A stretch of DNA of 26,738 nucleotides from Porphyromonadaceae bacterium (GCA_003447595.1 DLYT01000152.1:1-26738); one strand, 5' to 3'. Positions 15,194 through 23,447 are shown, counted from the stretch's first letter. Translations and numbers: made by a program. The notes: a model not told the origin generated them from the sequence alone.

Positions 15194-16762
15194 TTATTCG
15201 TGATAATTGATGCCTAATTTTTTCCAAATAGCTTTCCAACTATCAAGGGCTTTCGTAAAACGTCCGTAATCTTTGTTTTCAGCCTTTGTCCACCCTACTT
15301 CCGCATAAGCTGCGATACGTGGATAAACGCGCTGATTCATCGATTCTACCGTTGGGATCCATTCTCCCCACATCTGACAACCAAGACCTAATACTTGACT
15401 CTCTTGCTCTGGTTTCACGCCTTTAGGTATCGGATTGAAGCCGTATGCTTTTTCAAGTGGTATTGAGTTGTAGTCGTAATCAAGATACGTATAATTGTGT
15501 GTTGAGTTTACGATGTCGTAGCCTTTGTTTACGGCATCTCTGAAGAGGTCTTCTTCTCCTTTCCAGAAATGGACTATAGAGCTTTTAGACAACGTGCTTG
15601 TTACATCTCCGGCATCTTGCCAACCATGATCTGCTCCATGCAGGTTTTTCCCCATGATTTCGTTCCAACCCATCATACGACGTCCCTTAGAATCAACAAA
15701 GTCTGATATCTGGTTAGTAAAGGCAATCTGTAAATCGGGATAGGTCTTGATGTTCTTTTGCTTCATGTAGTCGGCAACTTTATTGCTTTCTTTCCATTGA
15801 TCGAATTTCACTTCGTCTCCACCAATATGCACTGCCTGAGATGGGAACAATTCGAATACTTCGGCTAATACGTCTTGCATAAACTCATATACCTTCGGAT
15901 TGGTTACATCGTACACTGCATAGTGAACCCCAAAATACGTAGGAACCTCTATCTGCTCATTCTTTACGCCCAACCAAGGATATGCTGCGATTGCAGCAGA
16001 TGCATGCCCTGGCATCTCTATTTCAGGCACAATCGTGATCCCTCTTTTGGCTGCATATGCAACGATTTCTTTGATTTCTTTTTGTGTATAGAAACCGCCA
16101 TGAGGATTACCGTCAAACTTCTTGCTGTTCCATCCTCCTACTTCTGTTTCTTTTCTGAATCCACCAACTTCAGTTAGCTTCGGATATTTTTTGATCTCGA
16201 TACGCCAACCTTGATCGTCTGTCAAGTGCCAGTGAAATGTATTCATTTTCAGAGCAGCCATTTGATCGATTAGTTGTAATACAACCTCTTTCCCTTTGAA
16301 ATAACGTCCTTCATCGAGCATGAAAGCTCTCCATTGATATGCAGGAGAGTCTTCGATCGCAACGTTAGGAATTTCCAATGTATTCCCCTTTACATTCCAA
16401 AGTTGTTTTAAGGTTTGCATCGCGTAGAAGGCTCCTGATGCATCAGCATATCCAATAACTACTTTTCCATCTGTGGCATTGAGCGTGTAGCCTTCGGCAG
16501 GAAGTTGCTTGTTTTGTGTGAATACAACATTTGCTTTCTTATTACCAAACGATACAGAAATGCCGGCTGATGCAAAATCGCTTTGTACCAACTCTTTCAG
16601 ATCCTTTAGGTCTTTTCCTAATGAAACTTCTACTTTTGAAAGGGTAAATTCGGATCCGTTGCATTGCAATTTATTCGGATAAGGAATTACATTGTGCTGT
16701 GCCATTGTTCCGAATGTAGTGGCAAACAAAAGGCTTGCAGAAAAAACAAGTCGTTTAATCAT
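15194..16762 (-). CDS. GH20 beta-N-acetylhexosaminidase, secreted
   Basis: A 522-residue exo-beta-hexosaminidase that removes terminal GlcNAc or GalNAc from host glycans or chitobiose-type oligosaccharides. The type I signal peptide ends near residue 22 (TMA-QHN). A GH20b-like alpha/beta domain (about 25-140) precedes the TIM barrel, which opens with FMLDEGRYFKG, continues with NTFHWHLTDDQGWRIEI, PEIEMPGH, and the catalytic pair Asp316-Glu317 in HIGGDEVKFD. Asp stabilises the substrate acetamido group and Glu is the acid/base. A tail of aromatic residues (QMWGEW) completes the site. Length matches compact single-domain Bacteroidetes enzymes. The ATG at 16760-16762 is preferred over 16819, which would put 19 residues before the signal peptide. 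It has its own promoter-like box and terminator. Confidence 0.94.
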   Translation of the reverse strand: MIKRLVFSASLLFATTFGTMAQHNVIPYPNKLQCNGSEFTLSKVEVSLGKDLKDLKELVQSDFASAGISVSFGNKKANVVFTQNKQLPAEGYTLNATDGKVVIGYADASGAFYAMQTLKQLWNVKGNTLEIPNVAIEDSPAYQWRAFMLDEGRYFKGKEVVLQLIDQMAALKMNTFHWHLTDDQGWRIEIKKYPKLTEVGGFRKETEVGGWNSKKFDGNPHGGFYTQKEIKEIVAYAAKRGITIVPEIEMPGHASAAIAAYPWLGVKNEQIEVPTYFGVHYAVYDVTNPKVYEFMQDVLAEVFELFPSQAVHIGGDEVKFDQWKESNKVADYMKQKNIKTYPDLQIAFTNQISDFVDSKGRRMMGWNEIMGKNLHGADHGWQDAGDVTSTLSKSSIVHFWKGEEDLFRDAVNKGYDIVNSTHNYTYLDYDYNSIPLEKAYGFNPIPKGVKPEQESQVLGLGCQMWGEWIPTVESMNQRVYPRIAAYAEVGWTKAENKDYGRFTKALDSWKAIWKKLGINYHE

Positions 16763-16832
16763 GGTATGTTTAAATATTATCGGGTAAATATTAGATGATA
16801 GCATTGTGTATATAAGCAACGAAATTCATTCT

Positions 16833-16845
16833 ATCACAGTGTGAT
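16833..16845. promoter_or_regulatory. perfect palindrome in the GH20 leader
   Basis: ATCACA-G-TGTGAT is a perfect 6-bp dyad with a 1-nt centre. It lies about 70 nt before the GH20 start and downstream of the predicted start site (about 16868), where a repressor would act as a roadblock. It could be an operator for a dimeric regulator; identity unknown. Confidence 0.35.
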
Positions 16846-16874
16846 CTATTTCGCATCAACTATATACTAAAACA

Positions 16875-16905
16875 CAAAACTAACAAACTTTCGAATATTT
16901 TCAAT
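16875..16905 (-). promoter_or_regulatory. putative promoter of the GH20 gene
   Basis: Read on the minus strand, TAGTTTTG (16882-16875) fits TAnnTTTG exactly, and ATTG (16905-16902), one mismatch from the -33 TTTG, lies 19 nt before it. The leader would be about 105 nt long and carry the palindrome at 16833-16845. Confidence 0.45.
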
Positions 16906-17017
16906 AATAATCCTGCTTTCAGCATACCAAAAAGCGGTTTTATCATAACTTTATAGAGATCTATTGCGTTATCTTTATTAAAAGAAGGATCTAAAGGAAT
17001 AATAAGAATTTATATAC

Positions 17018-17725
17018 ATGAAAAGTAAACACCTATTTATAACACTGATATTGGGCGGTACAATTGCTGCATGTTCATCTCCGTTTGATGTAACTACGCT
17101 TTCTGAACATCACACCGATAATACGGATAATTATCAGATAAATCTAACGTCGATTTCATTTGAAGGTGCAAATAAGAAATCCAATGAAATGGTTACACCC
17201 TTGAATGTGCGATTAAAAGCTTTGAATGACTCTCTCATGAGTACTACGATTGCTGATGCTGACAGTTTCTTTACATCGTACAAGAGCGATCTGGAAACGG
17301 GAAAGATCAAATATCCGCAACCGGCTTTCAGATACGAACTCTATAGCAGCGATACGGCATTTATCGTTTCGGAGCAAATCATCAGTACACTTTCCACAAC
17401 CTATACCTTTGCAGGAGGTGCGCACGGAAATACGGAGTTTTATGCGCTTAATTATTCACCGACAGAAAAGCGATTCCTTTCGACAGAAGACCTGTTAGAC
17501 ATGTCGCAACAAATGCGTATAGACTCCCTCTTACAAGTAAATTTCACCAATCCGGACAATTGTTTCAATACGGATCCGACGCTGGCAGAAGTCACCGCTA
17601 TCAACGTTACGCCAACACATCTACGCTTTACTTATGCACACTATACATTGGGTGCATATTATTGTGGAGCTCCTGTTGTAGAGATTCCGTTGGAAAGCCT
17701 AAAAGGAATCTACCTTCTAAAATAA
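17018..17725 (+). CDS. DUF3298-family (RsiV/PdaC-like) lipoprotein
   Basis: A 235-residue lipoprotein with lipobox IAAC (Cys19). The central part has the DUF4163/DUF3298 landmarks: VSEQIISTLSTTYTFAGG, GAHGNTEFYALNY (about 133-146), and near the C-terminus LRFTYAHYTLGAYYCGAPVVEIPLESL. In other bacteria this domain pair occurs in the anti-sigma factor RsiV and in the deacetylase PdaC, where it is thought to bind peptidoglycan or lysozyme. Here there is no sigma factor or catalytic deacetylase domain nearby, so only a cell-envelope binding role can be suggested. A box one mismatch from the -7 consensus (TATCTTTA, 16970-16977) lies upstream. Confidence 0.82.
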   Translation: MKSKHLFITLILGGTIAACSSPFDVTTLSEHHTDNTDNYQINLTSISFEGANKKSNEMVTPLNVRLKALNDSLMSTTIADADSFFTSYKSDLETGKIKYPQPAFRYELYSSDTAFIVSEQIISTLSTTYTFAGGAHGNTEFYALNYSPTEKRFLSTEDLLDMSQQMRIDSLLQVNFTNPDNCFNTDPTLAEVTAINVTPTHLRFTYAHYTLGAYYCGAPVVEIPLESLKGIYLLK

Positions 17726-17735
17726 AGAGCTGTAA

Positions 17736-17767
17736 TTTGTTCATCCTTACTGAGTGTTGTACTTTTG
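17736..17767 (+). promoter_or_regulatory. consensus Bacteroidetes promoter of the LOG-family gene
   Basis: TTTG (17736-17739) and TACTTTTG (17760-17767) are separated by 20 nt, an exact match to TTTG-N19-21-TAnnTTTG. Transcription should begin near 17774. This excludes the in-frame ATG at 17754 and fixes translation at 17802. Confidence 0.8.
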
Positions 17768-17801
17768 TAGTCTACTAATAATACGACAAACTAAATTAAG
17801 G

Positions 17802-18392
17802 ATGAACAAAATATCTTCTGTTTGTGTCTATTGTGCATCTAGCTCGCAAATAGACGCAGCTTATTTCACGGATGCGGAAAAGCTTGGAAAGCTATTTGCG
17901 AATCAAAAAATACGTCTGATCAATGGTGCGGGAAAAATCGGATTGATGGCTGCAACTGCCAATTCGGTTCTTAAGAATGGCGGAGAAGTGACCGGTGTAA
18001 TTCCTTCGTTTATGGTTGCTCAAAACTGGCAACACGAGTCTCTTACCGAACTTATTGAAGTAGAGAATATGCACGAACGAAAAGCGTGTATGGCTCGTCT
18101 AAGTGATGGGATAATTGCTCTTCCGGGAGGATGTGGCACGATTGAAGAGCTGATGGAAGTGATTACCTGGAAACAATTGGGCTTGTACTCGAAGCCGATT
18201 GTAATCTTAAACACGAATGGTTTTTACGACAAACTGATTGATTTCTTACAACATACGATCAGCGAGAATTTTATGCGCTCACATCATGCTGAGCTTTGGA
18301 GCGTTGCTTCTACCCCCGAAGAGGCGATCGAATTGCTTTATACAATCCCAGAATGGGACACCTCACACAATAAGTTTGCAGAGATGAAATAA
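17802..18392 (+). CDS. LOG-family protein (nucleoside 5'-monophosphate phosphoribohydrolase-like)
   Basis: A 196-residue cytosolic Rossmann-fold protein of the LOG family, whose members cleave cytokinin-riboside or AMP-type 5'-monophosphates to base and ribose 5-phosphate. Opening VCVYCASSS (7-15) is the family start. Catalytic motifs are HERK at 91-94 and PGGCGTIEE at 108-116. The usual GGGxxGLMG loop is here NGAGKIGLMA (41-50), slightly diverged but the key Gly are kept. Length fits the short bacterial form. The start is set by the promoter at 17736-17767. It is followed by a promoter for the peptidase gene, so it is probably transcribed alone. Real substrate in gut bacteria is unknown. Confidence 0.9.
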   Translation: MNKISSVCVYCASSSQIDAAYFTDAEKLGKLFANQKIRLINGAGKIGLMAATANSVLKNGGEVTGVIPSFMVAQNWQHESLTELIEVENMHERKACMARLSDGIIALPGGCGTIEELMEVITWKQLGLYSKPIVILNTNGFYDKLIDFLQHTISENFMRSHHAELWSVASTPEEAIELLYTIPEWDTSHNKFAEMK

Positions 18393-18397
18393 GAAGT

Positions 18398-18437
18398 AAA
18401 ATAAGAGAGAAGCTTACACATCTCTTCTGTTATTTTG
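18398..18437 (+). terminator. probable terminator after the LOG-family gene
   Basis: AAAATAA (18398-18404) pairs with TTATTTT (18430-18436) and the inner AAGAGA-type run pairs with TCTCTT (from 18421), with a small bulge. It is AT-rich and only moderately convincing, and overlaps the promoter zone of the next gene. Confidence 0.35.
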
Positions 18438-18451
18438 TATCTTAAATACGT

Positions 18452-18459
18452 TATCTTTG
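18452..18459 (+). promoter_or_regulatory. -7 promoter box of the M3 peptidase gene
   Basis: TATCTTTG fits TAnnTTTG exactly, 20 nt before the ATG at 18480. TCTG (18427-18430), one mismatch from the -33 TTTG, is 21 nt upstream. Confidence 0.55.
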
Positions 18460-18479
18460 TAACAAATTGGTAAACCGAT

Positions 18480-20600
18480 ATGAACAAGAAACTACTAACC
18501 GTTTGTGCTATGAGCGCATTACTTACAACAATGGGAAGCTGCGACGACAAAAAACAGTCGGCTTCAAACCCATTCTTTACCGAATGGACTACCCCTTATA
18601 GGATTCCCCCTTTCGATCAAATCAAGAACGAACATTTCATGCCTGCTATTGAGCAAGGAATGCAACAACACTTGGAAGAAATCGATGTAATTGTAAACAA
18701 CCAGGAAGCTCCTACTTTCAGCAATACAATCGAAGCAATGGACTACAGTGGACGTCTTCTTTCTAAGACTTTAGCTGTATTCTTTAATCTGGAAAGTGCT
18801 GAAACAAATGATTCTTTGCAAAAGATTGCAGAAGAAATCTCTCCTCTTCTATCGGAACACAACGATAAGGTTTCGATGAATGAGAAGCTTTTTGATCGTG
18901 TTAAGACTGTATACAATAACCGCGAAAGTGAAAACCTTACTCCGGAACAAACGCGACTTCTTACCAACTACTATAAAGATTTCGTTCGTTCAGGTGCTCT
19001 TCTTCCTGCTGATAAAAAGGAACAACTAAAAGCTATTAATAAAGAGATCGGACTTCTTACGTTGAAGTATTCGCAAAATGTATTGGCCGAGAATAACAGC
19101 TTTGAACTTGTGGTGGAAAACGAAGCCGATCTTGCCGGATTGCCGGAGTCTGTAAAGGCTGCTGCTGCCGAAGAGGCTAAAGGTCGTGGCAAAGAAGGTA
19201 AGTGGGTGTTTACCCTTTCAAAGCCTAGCATGATCCCATTCTTGCAATATGCAGAGAATCGTGATCTACGTGAAAAGCTTTACAAAGGTTATATCAACCG
19301 TGGCATGAATGCTAACGAATACAACAACAGCGAACTAGCTCAGAAGATCGCAAACCTTCGTATTACACAAGCAAATCTTCTTGGTTATAAAAACTTTGCG
19401 CAATACAGCATCGAAGATAAGATGGCTAAAACACCGGAAGAAGCAATGAACTTGCTTACTCAGGTATGGACTGCCGCTCAGCCTAAAATCAATGAAGAGA
19501 TTGCAGACATGCAAAAACTGGCTAGCGCAGAAGCTACTCCTGTGAAGCTAGAGTCGTGGGACTGGTGGTATTATGCGGAGAAAGTACGTAAAGCGAAGTT
19601 TGACCTGGATCAAGAAGAGCTTCGTCCTTATTTCCAAGCTGACAGCGTAATGCAAGGTGCATTCTGGACTGCCAACCAATTGTACGGGCTTACATTTGAA
19701 GCGCTTTCCGATTATCCTAAATATCACGAAGACGTAAAAGCATACAAAGTAAGTGATGCTGACGGTAGCCATGTTGGTGTGCTATTGATCGACTTCTTCC
19801 CTCGTGCAGGCAAACTTGGCGGTGCTTGGATGGACAACTACGTTCCTCAACGAGTAGAGAATGGCAAAGACATACGTCCGGTTGTAACAAACGTAGGTAA
19901 CTACACAAAACCTGTTGGTGACAAGCCAGCTTTGCTTAGCCTAGACGACGTTGAAACTGTATTCCATGAGTTTGGTCACGGTTTGCACGGATTGCTTTCG
20001 AAGGTTACTTATCCTAGCTTGAACATGAATGTCCCTGCTGATTTCGTAGAACTTCCATCTCAAGTTATGGAGCATTGGGCTACGCATCCGCAAGTGTTGA
20101 AACAATATGCGAAGCATTACCAAACAGGCGAAGTGATTCCGGATGCTTTGATCGAGAAGATGCAAAAGGCGGAAACCTTCAATCAAGGTTTTGCTACGGG
20201 TGAGTTTGTTGCTGCAGCTTTGCTTGATATGAATTGGCATTTGCTCGAAACAGAGAACAACTTAGACGCAGCAGCTTTTGAAAAGGCAGCTATGGACAAT
20301 ATTGGCTTAGCAAGCTCAATCGTGCCTCGTTATCGCTCTACATACTTCACACATATCTTTAGCTCTCCTACAGGCTATGCAGCCGGATATTACAGCTATT
20401 TATGGGCTGAGGTGTTGGATGCTGATGCATTCAGAGCATTCGAGCAAACGGGTAATATCTTTGATCAAAACACAGCTCTATCATTCAGAAAGAATATTCT
20501 TGAGAAAGGTGGTTGTGAAGATCCAATGGATATGTATCTTAACTTCAGAGGTGCGAAACCAACGCCGGATGCACTTCTAGAAGGCAGAGGTCTAAAGTAA
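18480..20600 (+). CDS. dcp: M3-family peptidyl-dipeptidase (Dcp-like), lipoprotein
   Basis: A 706-residue zinc metallopeptidase of family M3, probably releasing C-terminal dipeptides from oligopeptides in the periplasm. The N-terminal signal ends at Cys21 (lipobox MGSC), unlike cytosolic E. coli Dcp, so it is predicted to be membrane-anchored outside the cytoplasm. A long helical domain (about 30-450) precedes the catalytic site HEFGHGLH at 496-503 (zinc ligands His496 and His500, catalytic Glu497) and third ligand Glu524 (FVELPSQ). The downstream YRSTYFTHIFSSPTGYAAGYYSYLW stretch, split here by its tyrosines, gives the substrate-binding loop typical of Dcp. Length is close to the usual 680-700. 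It has its own promoter and terminator. Confidence 0.93.
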   Translation: MNKKLLTVCAMSALLTTMGSCDDKKQSASNPFFTEWTTPYRIPPFDQIKNEHFMPAIEQGMQQHLEEIDVIVNNQEAPTFSNTIEAMDYSGRLLSKTLAVFFNLESAETNDSLQKIAEEISPLLSEHNDKVSMNEKLFDRVKTVYNNRESENLTPEQTRLLTNYYKDFVRSGALLPADKKEQLKAINKEIGLLTLKYSQNVLAENNSFELVVENEADLAGLPESVKAAAAEEAKGRGKEGKWVFTLSKPSMIPFLQYAENRDLREKLYKGYINRGMNANEYNNSELAQKIANLRITQANLLGYKNFAQYSIEDKMAKTPEEAMNLLTQVWTAAQPKINEEIADMQKLASAEATPVKLESWDWWYYAEKVRKAKFDLDQEELRPYFQADSVMQGAFWTANQLYGLTFEALSDYPKYHEDVKAYKVSDADGSHVGVLLIDFFPRAGKLGGAWMDNYVPQRVENGKDIRPVVTNVGNYTKPVGDKPALLSLDDVETVFHEFGHGLHGLLSKVTYPSLNMNVPADFVELPSQVMEHWATHPQVLKQYAKHYQTGEVIPDALIEKMQKAETFNQGFATGEFVAAALLDMNWHLLETENNLDAAAFEKAAMDNIGLASSIVPRYRSTYFTHIFSSPTGYAAGYYSYLWAEVLDADAFRAFEQTGNIFDQNTALSFRKNILEKGGCEDPMDMYLNFRGAKPTPDALLEGRGLK

Positions 20601-20647
20601 TTTAGAAAGACATTAAATACCCCCTTTATGGGTTAATTATTAGCATG

Positions 20648-20696
20648 AAAAAAGCGAAGCATGAAGTACATCCGTACATCATAGCTTCGCTTTTTT
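20648..20696. terminator. bidirectional terminator between dcp and the NlpC/P60 gene
   Basis: AAAAAAGCGAAGC (20648-20660) pairs perfectly with GCTTCGCTTTTTT (20684-20696). An inner helix pairs most of 20661-20669 with 20674-20682 except one mismatch. A run and T run allow use by both convergent genes. Confidence 0.9.
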
Positions 20697-20745
20697 ATCT
20701 ACAAGCCAATAAAACAACTAAACAATTTATATATATGAACATTCA

Positions 20746-21417
20746 TTATACGACAGGATATGTAAACTGAGGCTGTTGCATGATTTCTTTTACTTTCTCT
20801 TCAGAAGGTTTTACTCTACATCCTGCAACATATCGTTTTTTGTAATACGGATCGTCATTCAAATTAGAAGTTTGCACTCCTCCTCGTGCACTGTGAATAA
20901 ACTCTACATTCCCATCTCCATTGTTTGCAACAACAATACCAACATGACCTATTCGTTTAGTCCCTACTCCTGAGCGACCATTAAAGAAGATCAAATCTCC
21001 GGGTTTTAAATCATTAACATCAACCTTCTCTCCATTCTTAATCTGCTCTCTACTCGTACGAGAAATCTCTACTCCTTGTTTTTCGAATACATACGAAGTG
21101 AATCCTGAACAATCAAAAGCTTTGGTTGATTTACCACCCCAACGATAAGGAGTGCCTAAATATTTCATTGCTTCTGAGATCAAGTTATTGTAAAACTTCT
21201 CATAAAGCGTCTCTACTTTTTCTTCCGTGTCTACCACCGGAAAACTCATCGGTTTTATAAGCGGATGAAGTGTATCTGCTTCTGCAACTACTGTAGAGTC
21301 TATAGTGGGTGTATCTTGTGCAGATGCTGTAGTAAAGCTACTCATCGATCCAATTACACACAATAAAGCAACAAATAGAAAAGAGTGGGTCTTCTTTTTT
21401 ACCGTGTAAATTCTCAT
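20746..21417 (-). CDS. NlpC/P60 (C40) peptidoglycan hydrolase
   Basis: A 223-residue exported cysteine peptidase that probably cuts gamma-D-Glu-diaminopimelate or related bonds in cell-wall stem peptides. A signal peptide ends near residue 34 (TASA-QDT), followed by a linker of about 45 residues rich in acidic and proline residues. The C-terminal NlpC/P60 domain (about 78-205) carries catalytic Cys103 (FDCSGF), His158 (RIGHVGIV) and the third polar residue His175 (FIHSARGG). YRWGGKSTKAFDCSG and LKPGDLIFF are family hallmarks. There is no SH3 or LysM domain. The ATG at 21415-21417 is preferred; one at 21471 would add 18 polar residues before the signal peptide. It is monocistronic and divergent from the GH5 gene. 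Confidence 0.92.
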   Translation of the reverse strand: MRIYTVKKKTHSFLFVALLCVIGSMSSFTTASAQDTPTIDSTVVAEADTLHPLIKPMSFPVVDTEEKVETLYEKFYNNLISEAMKYLGTPYRWGGKSTKAFDCSGFTSYVFEKQGVEISRTSREQIKNGEKVDVNDLKPGDLIFFNGRSGVGTKRIGHVGIVVANNGDGNVEFIHSARGGVQTSNLNDDPYYKKRYVAGCRVKPSEEKVKEIMQQPQFTYPVV

Positions 21418-21718
21418 ATAATAGTTATGGTTTTGATTCAATCGTGGATAATACTCAATGCTTTTACACATCGTTTATACCTCTAAGTTATGGAAAATGA
21501 AAGACACTCGCAAAGGCCACAGGTCAATATTTAGTCATTTTAGATTTTATTCTCAGCTCTTTATATAGTACAAATTCGCCCCTAACCAAGTCATTTCGCC
21601 CTATTGATGCACCTTTTACCACATAATAAGGGTATATCTCCCTAAAAGTTGACACGATTAAATAAGTAAGATAAATTAGCACTCAAAATACTTGATTCAA
21701 AATCTAATTATTCACACT
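21418..21718. other. divergent intergenic region upstream of the GH5 gene
   Basis: About 300 nt between the NlpC/P60 gene and the GH5 gene. It holds two copies of TTCGCCC in direct orientation 20 bp apart, and a weak promoter match (TTG at 21649-21651, 20 nt, TAAATTAG at 21672-21679). No RNA gene or exact TAnnTTTG box was found on either strand. Confidence 0.5.
21575..21601 (+). repeat. phased direct repeat TTCGCCC x2, candidate regulator site
   Basis: TTCGCCC at 21575-21581 and again at 21595-21601, 20 bp start to start, or two helical turns. LytTR-type regulators (for example AgrA and VirR) typically bind two direct repeats about 21 bp apart, and a LytTR regulator is encoded at 23448-24302. 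It lies about 50-75 bp upstream of the putative GH5 promoter. The link is inferred from spacing only. Confidence 0.4.
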
Positions 21719-23302
21719 ATGAAGAAGAACATTCATCGAATACTGCTAGCTGCATGCTGCTGTATACTTCCTATCACGAACAGTGTATCCGCCTCAACGA
21801 CCAACAAGACCGAACACCTGACAAACAAGAACGGAGTGCTTACCGATGCAAGCGGACGCACCGTTATCCTCAACGGCCTCAACCATGTCAATAAGAACAA
21901 AAATGATGGCTATCTTAATGTAAATGATGAGGAGCTATTCAAGAAGTTCAAATCATGGGGATTCAACTGCATCCGCTACGGTATTATCTGGGACGGATTA
22001 GAACCTGAACCTGGCAAGATAAACGAAGCCTACTTAAAAGAAATTGATAAACGTGTAAAGTGGGCCGAAGAGAATGGTATTTGGTTAATGCTCGACATGC
22101 ATCAAGACTTATATGGACAAGCATTTAGCGACGGAGCCCCGGCATGGGCCACCTTTACCAACGATGCTCCACACTACAAAGGAAACATCTGGAGTGAAGC
22201 TTACCTTATTAGTCCGGCTGTACAAAACGCATTTGACAACTTCTGGAAGAATGCACCTGCTGCGGATGGTATAGGAATACAAGACCATTACATCAATGCA
22301 TGGAAAGTGGTTGCAGACCGATACAAAAACGCTCCTTCTGTATTGGGATTCGATATCATGAACGAGCCCTTTCCGGGAACACAAGCACAAGAAGTTATGG
22401 GTAATCTACTCACCTCTGCAGCAAGCATGGTCTATGACATGTCGGGGATGATGCCATCTGAATCTGAAATCATGGCAACACTCTCTAGTCCATACGGAAA
22501 AGCAGAGGCATTATCGTACGTCTCATCCCGAAGCAACTACCAGAAGGTGCTTAATGGCATGCAAGCGTCTGTTGCTTCATTCGAACAAGGAGCATTGTCG
22601 GACTTCTATCAAAAAGTACGCGATGCTATACGCAGTGTAAATTCAACGCAAATGATCATCTTGGAGCACAGTTATTTTTGTAATCTCGGATTGAAAAGTA
22701 GCGTCAAAACACCGGTAGACACCAATGGGAAACCAGATCAGTTATGCATTTTCGCACCACATGGTTATGACTTGGTTACCGATAGTGAATTGGTATCCTC
22801 TCCTGCATCGGAACGAGTAGACGTAATCTTCGAAGCACTCTTTGAAAGTGGAAAAGAGAAAGCCTTACCTACGATCGTTGGCGAATGGGGAGCCTTTTAT
22901 ATGGGCAATAATAAATACATCAACCCCGCCAAACAAATTATAAGCCATATCGAAAGTAACCTTGGAGGACAAACCTATTGGTGCTATTGGGACGGCATTG
23001 AGTCGCAAGACTACTTCCCTGTAGTCTCGAGAACCTATCCGATGCGTACAGCCGGAACCTTGAAAACCTATCAAAATGATTTTGATAATAAGCAATATAC
23101 GATGCAATGGGATACAGATAAGAAAGACTTGAATCAAGAAACCATTGTATATATCCCCGACCATACCAAACTCAATAAATCAGTTTTAGAATCAAAAGAA
23201 TTTCAGATTTCGATTCAGAAAGCTGTGAATGGAAATGAAGCTTGGCTCATCATTAAACCCCAACAAGCTGGCAAGCAGACCCTCTCTCTTTTATACAATT
23301 AG
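21719..23302 (+). CDS. GH5 endoglycoceramidase-like glycoside hydrolase, secreted
   Basis: A 527-residue exported retaining glycosidase. The signal peptide ends near residue 26 (SVSA-STT). An early LAAC is too near the N-terminus to be a lipobox. The TIM barrel shows GLNHVNK, FNCIRYGIIWDGLEPEPG, and DMHQDLYGQAFSDGAPAWA, a segment characteristic of endoglycosylceramidases. Catalytic acid/base is Glu216 (DIMNEPFPG) and nucleophile Glu389 (VGEWGAF). A beta-sandwich C-terminal domain follows (about 435-527). Endoglycoceramidases split the glycan from ceramide of glycosphingolipids, so host-gut glycolipids are a natural candidate; related GH5 enzymes cut steryl or flavonoid glucosides, so the substrate is provisional. 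I chose the ATG at 21719 because it starts a normal signal peptide; 21692 would add 9 residues. A LytTR regulator gene follows 146 nt downstream. Confidence 0.88.
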   Translation: MKKNIHRILLAACCCILPITNSVSASTTNKTEHLTNKNGVLTDASGRTVILNGLNHVNKNKNDGYLNVNDEELFKKFKSWGFNCIRYGIIWDGLEPEPGKINEAYLKEIDKRVKWAEENGIWLMLDMHQDLYGQAFSDGAPAWATFTNDAPHYKGNIWSEAYLISPAVQNAFDNFWKNAPAADGIGIQDHYINAWKVVADRYKNAPSVLGFDIMNEPFPGTQAQEVMGNLLTSAASMVYDMSGMMPSESEIMATLSSPYGKAEALSYVSSRSNYQKVLNGMQASVASFEQGALSDFYQKVRDAIRSVNSTQMIILEHSYFCNLGLKSSVKTPVDTNGKPDQLCIFAPHGYDLVTDSELVSSPASERVDVIFEALFESGKEKALPTIVGEWGAFYMGNNKYINPAKQIISHIESNLGGQTYWCYWDGIESQDYFPVVSRTYPMRTAGTLKTYQNDFDNKQYTMQWDTDKKDLNQETIVYIPDHTKLNKSVLESKEFQISIQKAVNGNEAWLIIKPQQAGKQTLSLLYN

Positions 23303-23311
23303 CATTCTTTA

Positions 23312-23352
23312 AAATCAGCCTTTGTCAATATAAAGCAGAGGCTGATTTTTCT
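23312..23352 (+). terminator. rho-independent terminator of the GH5 gene
   Basis: AAAATCAGCCT (23312-23322) pairs perfectly with AGGCTGATTTT (23340-23350), 17-nt loop, then more T. It separates the GH5 gene from the LytTR gene, so the two are not simply co-transcribed. Confidence 0.85.
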
Positions 23353-23415
23353 ATTTTTGATTGGAGACAAGCAACGTCTTCTCTGTTTGAGCCTTGCATT
23401 ACGACAGATTTTGAA

Positions 23416-23423
23416 TATTTTTG
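23416..23423 (+). promoter_or_regulatory. -7 promoter box of the LytTR gene
   Basis: TATTTTTG fits TAnnTTTG exactly, 24 nt before the ATG at 23448. CTTG (23394-23397), one mismatch from the -33 TTTG, is 18 nt upstream, slightly short of the usual 19-21. Confidence 0.5.
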
Positions 23424-23447
23424 TCGTATCCTTAATTGAGAAATAAC

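Noticed and set aside
15875..16177. 100-codon plus-strand frame inside the GH20 gene
   Set aside because: Cys-rich nonsense-like translation, antisense to catalytic-domain coding sequence.
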